Source of the DNA: Cryptosporangium sp044454545
Lineage (GTDB): Bacteria > Actinomycetota > Actinomycetes > Mycobacteriales > Cryptosporangiaceae
Assembly: GCF_044454545.1 (NCBI RefSeq)
Contig: NZ_JBITDV010000002.1
Coordinates: forward strand, 806,001 to 870,000
Direction of reading: 5' to 3'
DNA length: 64,000 nucleotides
Positions 1-6,869 of this stretch are shown piece by piece. Position 1 is the stretch's first letter. Each line of letters opens with the position of its first letter. The notes under the pieces were generated by a model that was not told the DNA's origin, did no database searches, and worked only from the letters and a program-made list of their open reading frames with translations. The position numbers and the translations under genes are program-made.

Positions 1-742
1 GGGCTAGCAGGGAGAACGTGTTCGGGAGCCGGCCGCCCCAGGCCGCGCAGTCCCTCTCGGCGTAGCGCCAGAACGGTTCGGGGTGCTCGGCCAGGTGCAC
101 GATCTCCAGCCCGGCGCGAGCCACGGCGGTGACGATCTGCCCGATCGTCCACTGGAATTCGACCGCACCGTAGCCCGGGAACGTGTCGTCGCCCACGTAG
201 CTGCGCGCGAAGTAGCTGCGGTCGGGACGGACGCGCGGATAGTCCTCGTCCGTCGTCCAGATCGAGAAGGCCGGGTGGCCGTCGTACACGAACAGGTGCC
301 CGGACGGCCGGAGCAGGCGGGCGATGTCCGCCGCCCAGGCGTCCAGATCAGGCATCCAGATGAGCGCGCCCTTGCCGGTGTAGACCAGGTCGGCGCAGCC
401 GGCCGCCAGCGGCGCACCCGGCAGCACGCCGACGACGTAGCGGCAGGGGAGGCCGAGCTCGACGGCGCGGCGCTGGACGGTAGGCACCGCGACCTCGCTG
501 TAGTCGACCCCGACGACCGACGCGGCCCCGGCCCGGACGAGCGAGGCGTCGTCGACGCCGTCGCCGCTCTGCAGGTGGACGACGTCGGGCGCGCGCCGCA
601 GCACGTCGGCGAGGACCTCGCGCTCGATGTCGGTGAGCGATTCCCCGGCCCGGGCGATCGTGAGCAGCTCGTCGTACTCGCGGAGGTACTTCTCGCCGGC
701 GTTGTGCCAGGCCGTCCGGTTCGCGCGCGTGATTTCGTCCAC
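1..742 (-). CDS. Class I SAM-dependent methyltransferase (partial, C-terminus cut by window edge)
   Basis: The minus-strand frame starting at the GTG at 742-740 is open to the left edge, giving about 247 codons without a stop. Residues near 55-70 read VVHLQSGDGVDDASLV, a variant of the SAM-binding motif I, followed by VVGVDYSE (acidic end of strand beta2) and DLVYTGKGALIWMPDL (motif IV region). This layout is typical of class I methyltransferases, which transfer a methyl group from S-adenosylmethionine; the acceptor cannot be told. The glycine-rich loop is degenerate (LQSGDG rather than a classic GxGxG). It is transcribed away from lexA's 3' end, so it may share its direction but not necessarily its transcript. 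Confidence 0.8.
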   Translation of the reverse strand, partial: MDEITRANRTAWHNAGEKYLREYDELLTIARAGESLTDIEREVLADVLRRAPDVVHLQSGDGVDDASLVRAGAASVVGVDYSEVAVPTVQRRAVELGLPCRYVVGVLPGAPLAAGCADLVYTGKGALIWMPDLDAWAADIARLLRPSGHLFVYDGHPAFSIWTTDEDYPRVRPDRSYFARSYVGDDTFPGYGAVEFQWTIGQIVTAVARAGLEIVHLAEHPEPFWRYAERDCAAWGGRLPNTFSLLA

Positions 743-798
743 ACGGGAATCGTCGCGCGCCGGTCAATTCGGATACCGGCGTCCAGAACCCTCTCCGG

Positions 799-1443
799 TC
801 ACGAGAGCCGGCGCAGGACGCTCACCACGCGGCCGAGGATCTCGGCGTCGTCGGCGGGGATCGGTTCGTAGTGCTCGTTGCGGGGCAGGAGCCGCACGTG
901 TCCGGACGCGAGCTCGAGCTCCTTCACGGTCGCCTCGCCGTCGAGCATCGCGGCGACGATCTCGCCGCTCTCGGCCGTCGCCTGGCGCCGCACGACGACG
1001 ATGTCGCCGTGGCAGATCGCGGCCTCGATCATCGAGTCGCCCCGGACGCGCAGCGCGAACAGCTCACCGTGCCCGACCAGGCTGGTCGGCAGCGTGAAGT
1101 TCTCCTCGAAGTCCTCGTGAGCCGGAATCGGCGCCCCGGCCGCGATGGCTCCCAGCAGCGGCACCAGAACGATCCCGCCGCCCTCGGCCACGTCCCCACC
1201 ACCGGCCCGCCCTCCGCGCGCATCCAGGGCGCGGGCCGACCGGGTGCTCCGGCTCACCAGCCCGAGACCCTCCAGGATCCCCAACTGCCGCGCCACCGAC
1301 GACGTGGACGTCAGCCCCACCTCGCTACAGATCTCCCGGATGGACGGCGGATACCCGCGCTCATCCGTCGACCGCCGGACCACGCGAAGGATCTGCCGCT
1401 GCCGCGGACTGAGCTCGGTCGCCATATCACGACTGTACGACAT
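799..1443 (-). CDS. lexA: LexA repressor, SOS response
   Basis: LexA represses DNA-damage genes and cleaves itself when RecA filaments form. From the ATG at 1443 the product is 214 residues. The N-terminal winged helix spans about 10-70 (LSPRQRQILRVV, YPPSIREICSEVGL). The self-cleavage bond is Ala102-Gly103, and the Ser137 (GDSM) and Lys174 (ATVKEL) catalytic dyad is present, so the protein should be cleavable. A GTG at 1455 also opens the frame but lies inside the SOS box. ATG 1443 has a weak AGGTGA site in front; ATG 1425 (MATELSPRQ) is the main alternative. The SOS box at 1448-1463 directly abuts the start, as expected for autoregulation. Confidence 0.96.
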   Translation of the reverse strand: MSYSRDMATELSPRQRQILRVVRRSTDERGYPPSIREICSEVGLTSTSSVARQLGILEGLGLVSRSTRSARALDARGGRAGGGDVAEGGGIVLVPLLGAIAAGAPIPAHEDFEENFTLPTSLVGHGELFALRVRGDSMIEAAICHGDIVVVRRQATAESGEIVAAMLDGEATVKELELASGHVRLLPRNEHYEPIPADDAEILGRVVSVLRRLS

Positions 1444-1447
1444 TTCT

Positions 1448-1463
1448 TCGATCACCTGTACGA
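1448..1463. promoter_or_regulatory. Candidate LexA (SOS) box in front of lexA
   Basis: TCGATCACCTGTACGA differs from the actinobacterial SOS consensus TCGAACRNNTGTTCGA at two positions, read on the lexA strand as TCGTACAGGTGATCGA. It lies 5 bases before the lexA ATG and also in the gap to the divergent gene at 1545. The ten bases CTGTACGACA that end the box occur again at 1433-1442, 23 bp away, inside the first codons of lexA. Confidence 0.75.
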
Positions 1464-1544
1464 CAACCTGGTCGCCCGGCCACCGTCCACCCGCGAGCGC
1501 GAACGCCCTACCATCGGTGGCTCCCTCAGCGCTCCGGGGTGGCG

Positions 1545-3686
1545 ATGAAGAAGCTCGTCCGCGTCGGCCGATCGATCCTGACCGGCACCACGCTCCTCCA
1601 GCTCGCCGCGGTCCTCCTGGCTGTCGTCATCCTGCTGAGAACCCTCTCCGGCGGCACCGCCGGCCTGTGGGCGATCCTGCTCGTCCTCGGCGCCACCGCC
1701 GGGCTCTACGCCGCGATCGCCCTGTTCAACGCGCTGCGCCGCCCGCGTCCCGACCGTCACGCGCCGGAATGGCTCACGCGCTACCTGCCCGCGACCCGGT
1801 CACGCCTCGCCGCGGTCCTCGCGCTGCTGATCCTGATGGTGAACGCCGCGATCACCGGTTACGTCGGCATCGGGACGATCCTGATCGCGGTCCTCCTGGG
1901 CGCGATCGCCACGCTGCTCAGCCCCAACCTGCGGCTCGTCGCGCTGATCGGCGCGATGGCGATCATCTTCGCGACCGTCACGGTGTTCGCGGCGACCGCG
2001 TTCCGGGGCAGCACCGAGGCCCGCGCGCTCGCCGTCTCGGTCGCCGCGGTGGTGTTCCCGGTGCTGGTCTCCGACAAGCTCGTCCGGCTGGTCCGCCAGC
2101 CCGCGCTCACCACGTCCCACCACGTCATCCTGGCCGTCCTCACGCTGACACTCGCGTTCCTGGGCTGGACCAGGGAAGACTGGCTGCCCGGCGTCCGGCA
2201 GGGCTGCTACACGCTGCCGACGTCGAGCGGAATCACGGTCCTGCGCTCCACCGCCGACGGCGACCGCTGCTACGGGCTACTCGACACGGCCGACGCCGGG
2301 GTCTTCGGCCGGTCCGCGTTCGGCGCCGACCCGGTCACCATCGGTCTGCAGCGCCGGATCCTGGCCCAGAACCAGCCGCTGGACGACGGTGACCTCACCG
2401 TCGTCTGGTTCGGCGCCCTCTCCTGCGATCCTGCTCCGGCGGACGCGACCCGCTGCGCGGACGGCCGCGACTATCCGTCCGAGCGCGACCAGCTCCGCGC
2501 CCTGCTGTTCGCCCAGACCCACGTCGACGCCGGCACCGGCCACCACGTCCACGTCGTCATCGCCGACGCCACCCAGGACGTCCGGCACGCCGACGACGTC
2601 GCGAAGCTGATCGTGGAGCGCAAGGAGGCGCTCGGCGAGCGGGTCGTGGTCATCGGCGGCGGCGACAGCCGCGACACCACCCAGAGCGCGATCAACCGGC
2701 TGCTCACCGCAGGCATCCCGTTCGTCGCGCCGAACCTGCTGGCCGACCTCGGTGCACCCGGCCGCCCGTTCGTCGACCGCCCGGGCTACTTCCAGCTCGC
2801 GCCGTCGAACCTGGACTACGCCCGGGACACGGTCGCCCGGGTCGCCCGCCGCTTCCCGCAGGGCTTCCGGATGGACATCTACCAGCACCAGGACCCGACC
2901 GACAAGTACACGACGTCGCTGGTCAACGACTTGCTGTCGGCGGTGAAGGGAGCCCGGGGCGCGACCGCGCGGCGCGTCACCGAGCTCGGACGCCTCGACG
3001 AGACCGGCTGCGACTCGACCACCCAGGGCCCGCCGACCGTCCTGTTCTTCGCCGACCGCTGGACCCGCTTCGCCGGCTTCGTGCAGCGGATCGAGGTGCT
3101 CTGCGGCCACTCCCGCCCGCGGATGGTGCTCGCCGACAGCTCGGTCAGCCGCTTCATGGCCGACTACCGCCTGCGTGCGGTCAGCACCGCCGACTGGCCG
3201 GTCGACTACTACGTCGGTGGCCCCGCGTGCGCGGACCTCACCCCGTCCACGTTCACCACGCTCCACGACCAGATGCAGGTGGACGCCAATCGCGAGCTGC
3301 TGGGGCTCCCGGAAGGACAGCCCTTCGAGTGTGCCGACCGGGGCGCCACCGCCCGCGACGGGCAGCTGCTGCACGCCTGCACGCTGGACGCCGCCGTCAA
3401 GCTGACCAGCCAGCCCTGCCGCGCGAACGACCTGGGCGCGTTCCTCGTCCCGGCCTGGGACGCCGTGCTGCTCGCCGACGCGCTGCTCCCGGACCGGCGG
3501 CCGGCGAACACGAACTACCTGACCAGCCTCAACGCGAGTGGTGTGCCGCTGGCGACCGGCAACACCGCGACCGTGCGGGGCGGCCGGCTCGTCACGCCGA
3601 CGATCCCGGTCCTGCTGTGGCACGTCGACGCGCTGAACGACCCGACCCGCATCTGGGAGCGCCCGAGCGCGGATCTGTCCCCGTGA
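1545..3686 (+). CDS. Membrane protein with large extracytoplasmic periplasmic-binding-protein-like domain
   Basis: Function is not known. The 713-residue product has about six hydrophobic segments in the first 215 residues, in two clusters around residues 10-65 and 90-215. A soluble region of about 500 residues follows. It contains alternating strand/helix stretches such as VHVVIADATQDV, VVVIGGGDS, GIPFVAPN and PTVLFFADRW that look like the type I periplasmic-binding (branched-chain amino acid receptor) fold. Several cysteines (CYTLP, RCYGL, SCDP, RCADG, ETGCDS, VLCGHS) suggest disulfides outside the cell. ATG 1545 was chosen; GTG 1539 is two codons upstream. It is divergent from lexA and shares the gap with the SOS box. 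The fold call is inferred from reading, not from a search. Confidence 0.7.
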   Translation: MKKLVRVGRSILTGTTLLQLAAVLLAVVILLRTLSGGTAGLWAILLVLGATAGLYAAIALFNALRRPRPDRHAPEWLTRYLPATRSRLAAVLALLILMVNAAITGYVGIGTILIAVLLGAIATLLSPNLRLVALIGAMAIIFATVTVFAATAFRGSTEARALAVSVAAVVFPVLVSDKLVRLVRQPALTTSHHVILAVLTLTLAFLGWTREDWLPGVRQGCYTLPTSSGITVLRSTADGDRCYGLLDTADAGVFGRSAFGADPVTIGLQRRILAQNQPLDDGDLTVVWFGALSCDPAPADATRCADGRDYPSERDQLRALLFAQTHVDAGTGHHVHVVIADATQDVRHADDVAKLIVERKEALGERVVVIGGGDSRDTTQSAINRLLTAGIPFVAPNLLADLGAPGRPFVDRPGYFQLAPSNLDYARDTVARVARRFPQGFRMDIYQHQDPTDKYTTSLVNDLLSAVKGARGATARRVTELGRLDETGCDSTTQGPPTVLFFADRWTRFAGFVQRIEVLCGHSRPRMVLADSSVSRFMADYRLRAVSTADWPVDYYVGGPACADLTPSTFTTLHDQMQVDANRELLGLPEGQPFECADRGATARDGQLLHACTLDAAVKLTSQPCRANDLGAFLVPAWDAVLLADALLPDRRPANTNYLTSLNASGVPLATGNTATVRGGRLVTPTIPVLLWHVDALNDPTRIWERPSADLSP

Positions 3687-3732
3687 TCGGATTGGTATCA
3701 CACGGGCCCGGAACCGGGTCGATAGTGGAGTT

Positions 3733-4356
3733 ATGGGCCGTCGTTTCGGAGCAGTGCTGCTCACCGGGGTGATTCTGACCGTCGCCGCCTGCTCGGGGAA
3801 CTCCTCCCCGCAGCCGGCGCCGTCCTCGGCGGCATCGCCCCCGGCCTCCCCGTCGGCCTCGGGGTCACCGACGCCGCGGCTCTCGCCGGTCCCGGCCCTG
3901 CGCCTCCCGACGGTCGCCAAGGGCGCTCCCTGCCCGATGACCGCCGAGCACGCCCTGCGGAGCTCACTCACGAACGACGACGGGGTGGGCGTCCTCGGTC
4001 GTGGGCCGGTGGCCCCGGTCGCCTACTACTTCACCGGGAAGGGCGCCACGCTCGAGTTGCGTCCGGACGACAAGAACCCGGACGGTACCTACGGCAAGAA
4101 GGTCCGCTGGATCGGCGCCGGCTACGCCGGGCCGGTACTGATCCGCGCCGCCCGGATCGACGGCACCGGCACCGCCTTCGCCAGGCTCTCCGAATGGGCC
4201 GAGAAGGTGGACGGCGGCTACAGCATCGTGCTGACCGAGAAGGACAACGACATGCCGGCGACGACGACGGTCAGCGGGCCGGGGTGCTTCGCCTACCAGG
4301 TCGACGGCACGAACTTCCGCGACGTGATCGTGTTCCGGGCCGTCACCGCCGGCTGA
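3733..4356 (+). CDS. Putative secreted lipoprotein, unknown function
   Basis: The 207-residue product starts with a short Arg-Arg n-region, a hydrophobic core and the lipobox VAAC at residues 17-20, so it should be lipidated on Cys20 and anchored outside the membrane. A Ser/Pro/Ala-rich linker (about 21-55) leads to a compact domain with two cysteines (GAPCPM and PGCFAY). I do not recognise the domain. It follows the membrane protein at 1545-3686 by 46 bases on the same strand, so the two may be co-transcribed and act together at the cell surface. Confidence 0.75.
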   Translation: MGRRFGAVLLTGVILTVAACSGNSSPQPAPSSAASPPASPSASGSPTPRLSPVPALRLPTVAKGAPCPMTAEHALRSSLTNDDGVGVLGRGPVAPVAYYFTGKGATLELRPDDKNPDGTYGKKVRWIGAGYAGPVLIRAARIDGTGTAFARLSEWAEKVDGGYSIVLTEKDNDMPATTTVSGPGCFAYQVDGTNFRDVIVFRAVTAG

Positions 4357-4433
4357 GCGCGGCCGGCCGCAGGGGAAGCTCGGGCCCGCGCCGGCTCTCC
4401 GTCGCTGCCGCTCCGGTGAGGCGCTGAACTATA

Positions 4434-4439
4434 TAAAGT
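4434..4439 (+). promoter_or_regulatory. Candidate -10 element of a leaderless promoter
   Basis: TAAAGT (TANNNT) sits exactly 7 bases before the ATG at 4447, inside the only AT-rich patch nearby (CTATATAAAGTAT). No Shine-Dalgarno sequence is present. This spacing puts transcription start on the ATG, a common actinobacterial arrangement. Confidence 0.4.
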
Positions 4440-4446
4440 ATCCACC

Positions 4447-5457
4447 ATGAAGCTCGACGTCATGCTGGCGGATTCGGTCACGAGCGCAGCCGGGCGCGCG
4501 CGAGCGCTCGAGGCGGTGGGTGTCGACGGGGTGTTCACGTTCGAGAACGCCCACGACGTGTTCTTCCCGCTGGTGGCGGCCGCGCCGGTGTGTTCGCTCG
4601 ACCTGATGACGAACGTGGCGATCGCGTTCCCGCGCAGCCCGATGCACCTGGCGCACGCGGCCTACGACCTGCAGTTGCTCTCGCGGGGCCGGTTCCGGCT
4701 GGGGCTCGGTTCGCAGATCCGGACGCACGTCGAGAAGCGGTACGGGGCGCAGTGGGGCAAACCGGTCGCACAGATGCGGGAGTGGGTGCTCGCCACCAAG
4801 GCGATCCTGAACAGCTGGCAGGACGGCACCCGGCTGGACTTCCGCGGCGAGTACACCGCCCACACGCTGATGACGCCGGCGTTCGACCCGGGGCCGAACC
4901 CGTACGGGGTGCCGAAGGTGCTGGTCGGCGCACTCGGGCCGAAGATGACGCAAATGGCGGCGGAGGTGGCCGACGGCCTCCTGGTGATGCCGTTCAACTC
5001 CGCCAGGCACATGCGCGAGCGCACCTGGCCCGCGATCCGGGCCGGGCTGGGGGAGCGGACGGGCTTCGAGGTGACCGCGGAGGTCATCGTCGGCGTCGGG
5101 CGGACGGCCGAGGAGCTCGAGGCGGCCCGGGCCGTCAGGTGGCTGCTCGCGTTCTACGGCTCGACGCCGTCGTACCGCCCGGTGCTGGACGTCGAAGGCT
5201 GGGGAGACCTGCAGCCGGAGCTGAACGCGCGGTCGAAGCGGGGCGAGTGGAACGCGATGACCGGCCTGATCACCGACGAGATGGTCGACACGCTCGCGGT
5301 CTGCGGCACCCCGGACGAGGTGGCCGCGGAGATCGTCCGCCGGTTCGGCGACTGCGACCGGATCTGCGCCTACTTCCCCGGTTACCCGGCCCCGGACGAC
5401 CTCGTCGGAGACTTCGCGTCCGCGCTGAAGGCCGCCCACCGGGCCCCTCCCGGCTGA
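4447..5457 (+). CDS. LLM class F420-dependent oxidoreductase
   Basis: Luciferase-like monooxygenase fold (TIM barrel) of 336 residues. Recognisable blocks are the N-terminal MKLDVMLADSV strand, VGVDGVFTFENAHDVFFPL, LMTNVAIAFPRSP, LLSRGRFRLGLGSQIR and PKVLVGALGPKMTQMAAEVADG. These match actinobacterial family members assigned to coenzyme F420, so a two-electron hydride transfer on an unknown substrate is likely. It appears monocistronic: it has its own promoter-like element, and a strong hairpin follows the stop. F420 rather than FMN use is inferred from family resemblance. Confidence 0.88.
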   Translation: MKLDVMLADSVTSAAGRARALEAVGVDGVFTFENAHDVFFPLVAAAPVCSLDLMTNVAIAFPRSPMHLAHAAYDLQLLSRGRFRLGLGSQIRTHVEKRYGAQWGKPVAQMREWVLATKAILNSWQDGTRLDFRGEYTAHTLMTPAFDPGPNPYGVPKVLVGALGPKMTQMAAEVADGLLVMPFNSARHMRERTWPAIRAGLGERTGFEVTAEVIVGVGRTAEELEAARAVRWLLAFYGSTPSYRPVLDVEGWGDLQPELNARSKRGEWNAMTGLITDEMVDTLAVCGTPDEVAAEIVRRFGDCDRICAYFPGYPAPDDLVGDFASALKAAHRAPPG

Positions 5458-5485
5458 GCCGGAGCGGCTGGGGCGGAGCGGCTGG

Positions 5486-5520
5486 GGCGGAGCGGCGGCC
5501 GGGTGGGCCGCCGCTCCGCC
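5486..5520. terminator. Perfect hairpin between convergent genes
   Basis: Arms 5486-5500 and 5506-5520 pair perfectly over 15 bp around a 5-base loop. It is preceded by a short GGAGCGGCTGGGGC tandem duplication from 5461. It separates the LLM gene (+) from hsp20 (-) and can serve both strands. Confidence 0.75.
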
Positions 5521-5540
5521 GGAGCGGACGTGCACCTGGT

Positions 5541-5978
5541 CTAGGCGTCGATCTGCCTCGGGGCGGTGTCGGCGTGCGCGATCGCGATCTTGCGCGGCTT
5601 CGCCTGCTCGCGGACCGGGATGCGCAGCGTCAGCACGCCGTTGTCGCAGGACGCGTGGATGCGTTCGGCGTCCAGGGTGTCGCCGAGGAAGAGCTGCCGG
5701 GTGAACACGCCCAGCGGGCGTTCCCGGACCTGCATCTCGGCCGGCTGCTCGGCCTTCGGCCGGCGCTCGGCGCGGACCGTGAGTACGTTGCGCTCGACGT
5801 CGAGTTCGACGGCGTCGGGCGTGACGCCCGGAAGATCGAAGTCGACGACGAATTCGTCGCCCACCCGGTAGGCGTCCATCGGAATCACCGCGGGCTTCGA
5901 CCAGGTGCCGGACCCGTCGCCGAAGAGCTGCTGCGTGAGCTGGTCGAGCTGCCGGAACGGGTCGGTGCGCATCAACAT
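5541..5978 (-). CDS. Hsp20/alpha-crystallin small heat shock protein
   Basis: ATP-independent holdase chaperone in the cytoplasm. ATG 5978 follows a strong GAGGAGG site, giving 145 residues, the usual size of the Hsp18 subfamily. The alpha-crystallin domain spans about 40-135 (PMDAYRVGDEFVVDFDLPGV, LTVRAERRP, GVFTRQLFLGDTLDAERI, NGVLTLRIPV). A C-terminal I-x-I-type anchor (KIAI) is present. The gene is downstream of, and on the same strand as, a regulator-like gene; two palindromes lie in the gap (6033-6051 and 6057-6077) and match one at the regulator's own start, suggesting dedicated control of this chaperone. Confidence 0.95.
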   Translation of the reverse strand: MLMRTDPFRQLDQLTQQLFGDGSGTWSKPAVIPMDAYRVGDEFVVDFDLPGVTPDAVELDVERNVLTVRAERRPKAEQPAEMQVRERPLGVFTRQLFLGDTLDAERIHASCDNGVLTLRIPVREQAKPRKIAIAHADTAPRQIDA

Positions 5979-6032
5979 GGCGTCCTCCTCGAGTCCTGTA
6001 TCGGTGGTCAACGCGCAGGTCTTTTCTAACTC

Positions 6033-6051
6033 GTCATCGGAACGATGACAA
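6033..6051. promoter_or_regulatory. Palindromic operator candidate, hsp20-proximal
   Basis: GTCATC-GGAAC-GATGAC, followed by AA: perfect 6-bp arms with a 5-base spacer. It is one of three copies of TTGTCRTC-N5-GAYGAC around the hsp20/regulator pair and lies about 55 bases upstream of the hsp20 ATG. Confidence 0.6.
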
Positions 6052-6056
6052 GTCCC

Positions 6057-6077
6057 CTGTCGTCGAAAAGACGACAA
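6057..6077. promoter_or_regulatory. Palindromic operator candidate, hsp20-distal
   Basis: TGTCGTC-GAAAA-GACGACA is a perfect 7-bp inverted repeat, with right arm continuing as GACGACAA. Its centre is 26 bp from the centre of the 6033-6051 site. It begins only 4 bases beyond the regulator's stop codon, so it could alternatively act as a hairpin terminator; the repeat of sequence and spacing elsewhere favours an operator. Confidence 0.6.
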
Positions 6078-6080
6078 ATT

Positions 6081-6767
6081 TCAGTCCCGGCTGCCGTGCC
6101 GCTGCCGACGGGTGTCGCCCCGGAGCGCCTCCGTGCGCTCGATGACGTCGTCGATCGACTTCGCGAGCGCGGGATGGCTCGCACCGAGCGAATCCCGGGC
6201 CGCCCGGAGCGGGGCGATCAACGCGGACGTGTCGTCGGCACCGAGCGTCTCGTGCACCCGGCCGACGCTGTGGCGTGCTGGTTCGTCGAGCTCCGGCAGG
6301 CCGTGGAGGTCCGCGACCCGCGCGGCGATCTGTCGCAGCGTGGCGGCGTGGCGGCGGGCCCACTCCACGACCGCGCGATCCTCCGCCCGCCGGTCGCGCT
6401 CGTTGCGGACGCGTTCGTCCCGGGTCGTGCCCGGCTCGTCGTCCCGGGCCGCGCGGGACCGCAGATAGCGGCGTTCGGCGGCCTGCCTGCTGGCGACCCC
6501 GAGCGCGGGCGCCAGATCGTGCCAGCTCACGCCGAGCCGTCGCGCCGCGTCCACGAGCCGCGGCTCCCAGCGGGTCAGCTCGGCCTGGACCTCGCGCAGA
6601 GTCGCCAGTGCCGACAGTACGGTCGCCGCGTCCGGCGGGAGCTCGGCCGGTTCCGGCGACAGCACGCCGTTCACCAGGCGGACGAGGTCCGCAGCGGCGG
6701 ACTCCGGGGCACCGCCCTCGGCGAAGTATTCGTGCAGCGGGCCTTGGGCCGGCCCCGGGTCCGTCAC
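6081..6767 (-). CDS. Putative HSP18-type transcriptional regulator
   Basis: A 228-residue soluble protein on the same strand as, and 102 bases upstream of, hsp20. It resembles proteins annotated in actinobacteria as Hsp18 transcriptional regulators. The region around residues 75-112 (LVDAARRLGVSWHDLAPALG, ASRQAAERRYLRS) reads as a helix-turn-helix. The rest is charged and helical (AARDDEPGTTRDERVRNERD). AAGGAGG ends only 2 bases before an ATG at 6770, so the GTG at 6767 with better spacing is the likelier start. A palindrome matching the two in front of hsp20 overlaps the leader. Regulation of hsp20 is inferred from neighbourhood and shared sites. Confidence 0.75.
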   Translation of the reverse strand: MTDPGPAQGPLHEYFAEGGAPESAAADLVRLVNGVLSPEPAELPPDAATVLSALATLREVQAELTRWEPRLVDAARRLGVSWHDLAPALGVASRQAAERRYLRSRAARDDEPGTTRDERVRNERDRRAEDRAVVEWARRHAATLRQIAARVADLHGLPELDEPARHSVGRVHETLGADDTSALIAPLRAARDSLGASHPALAKSIDDVIERTEALRGDTRRQRHGSRD

Positions 6768-6777
6768 CATTCCTCCT

Positions 6778-6798
6778 TCGTCGTCGTTGTGACGACAA
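6778..6798. promoter_or_regulatory. Palindromic operator candidate at the regulator's start
   Basis: CGTCGTC-GTTGT-GACGACAA has the same arms and 5-base spacer as the two sites before hsp20. It abuts the Shine-Dalgarno sequence of the regulator gene. A further half-site GACGAC lies at 6817-6822, exactly 26 bp from the corresponding half here, the same spacing as between the hsp20 sites. Confidence 0.6.
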
Positions 6799-6869
6799 GC
6801 ACGCTCCCAGCCTAGTGACGACGGGTGCGGAACCCTCCGCTCGGAGACGGAACGGTCGATGGGACACGT

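Noticed and set aside
4..744. Minus-strand frame starting MWTKSRARTGRPG
   Set aside because: It is out of frame with the methyltransferase that starts two bases later (GTG 742); the product is Ser/Arg/Thr-rich shadow sequence.
83..871. Plus-strand frame opposite the methyltransferase and lexA
   Set aside because: Antisense shadow of two recognisable genes; His/Arg/Asp-rich composition typical of GC-rich antisense frames.
6057..6077. Simple rho-independent terminator for the Hsp regulator
   Set aside because: The stem is only 7 bp and the same palindrome with the same spacer recurs upstream of the regulator gene, which favours an operator; a double role is not excluded.
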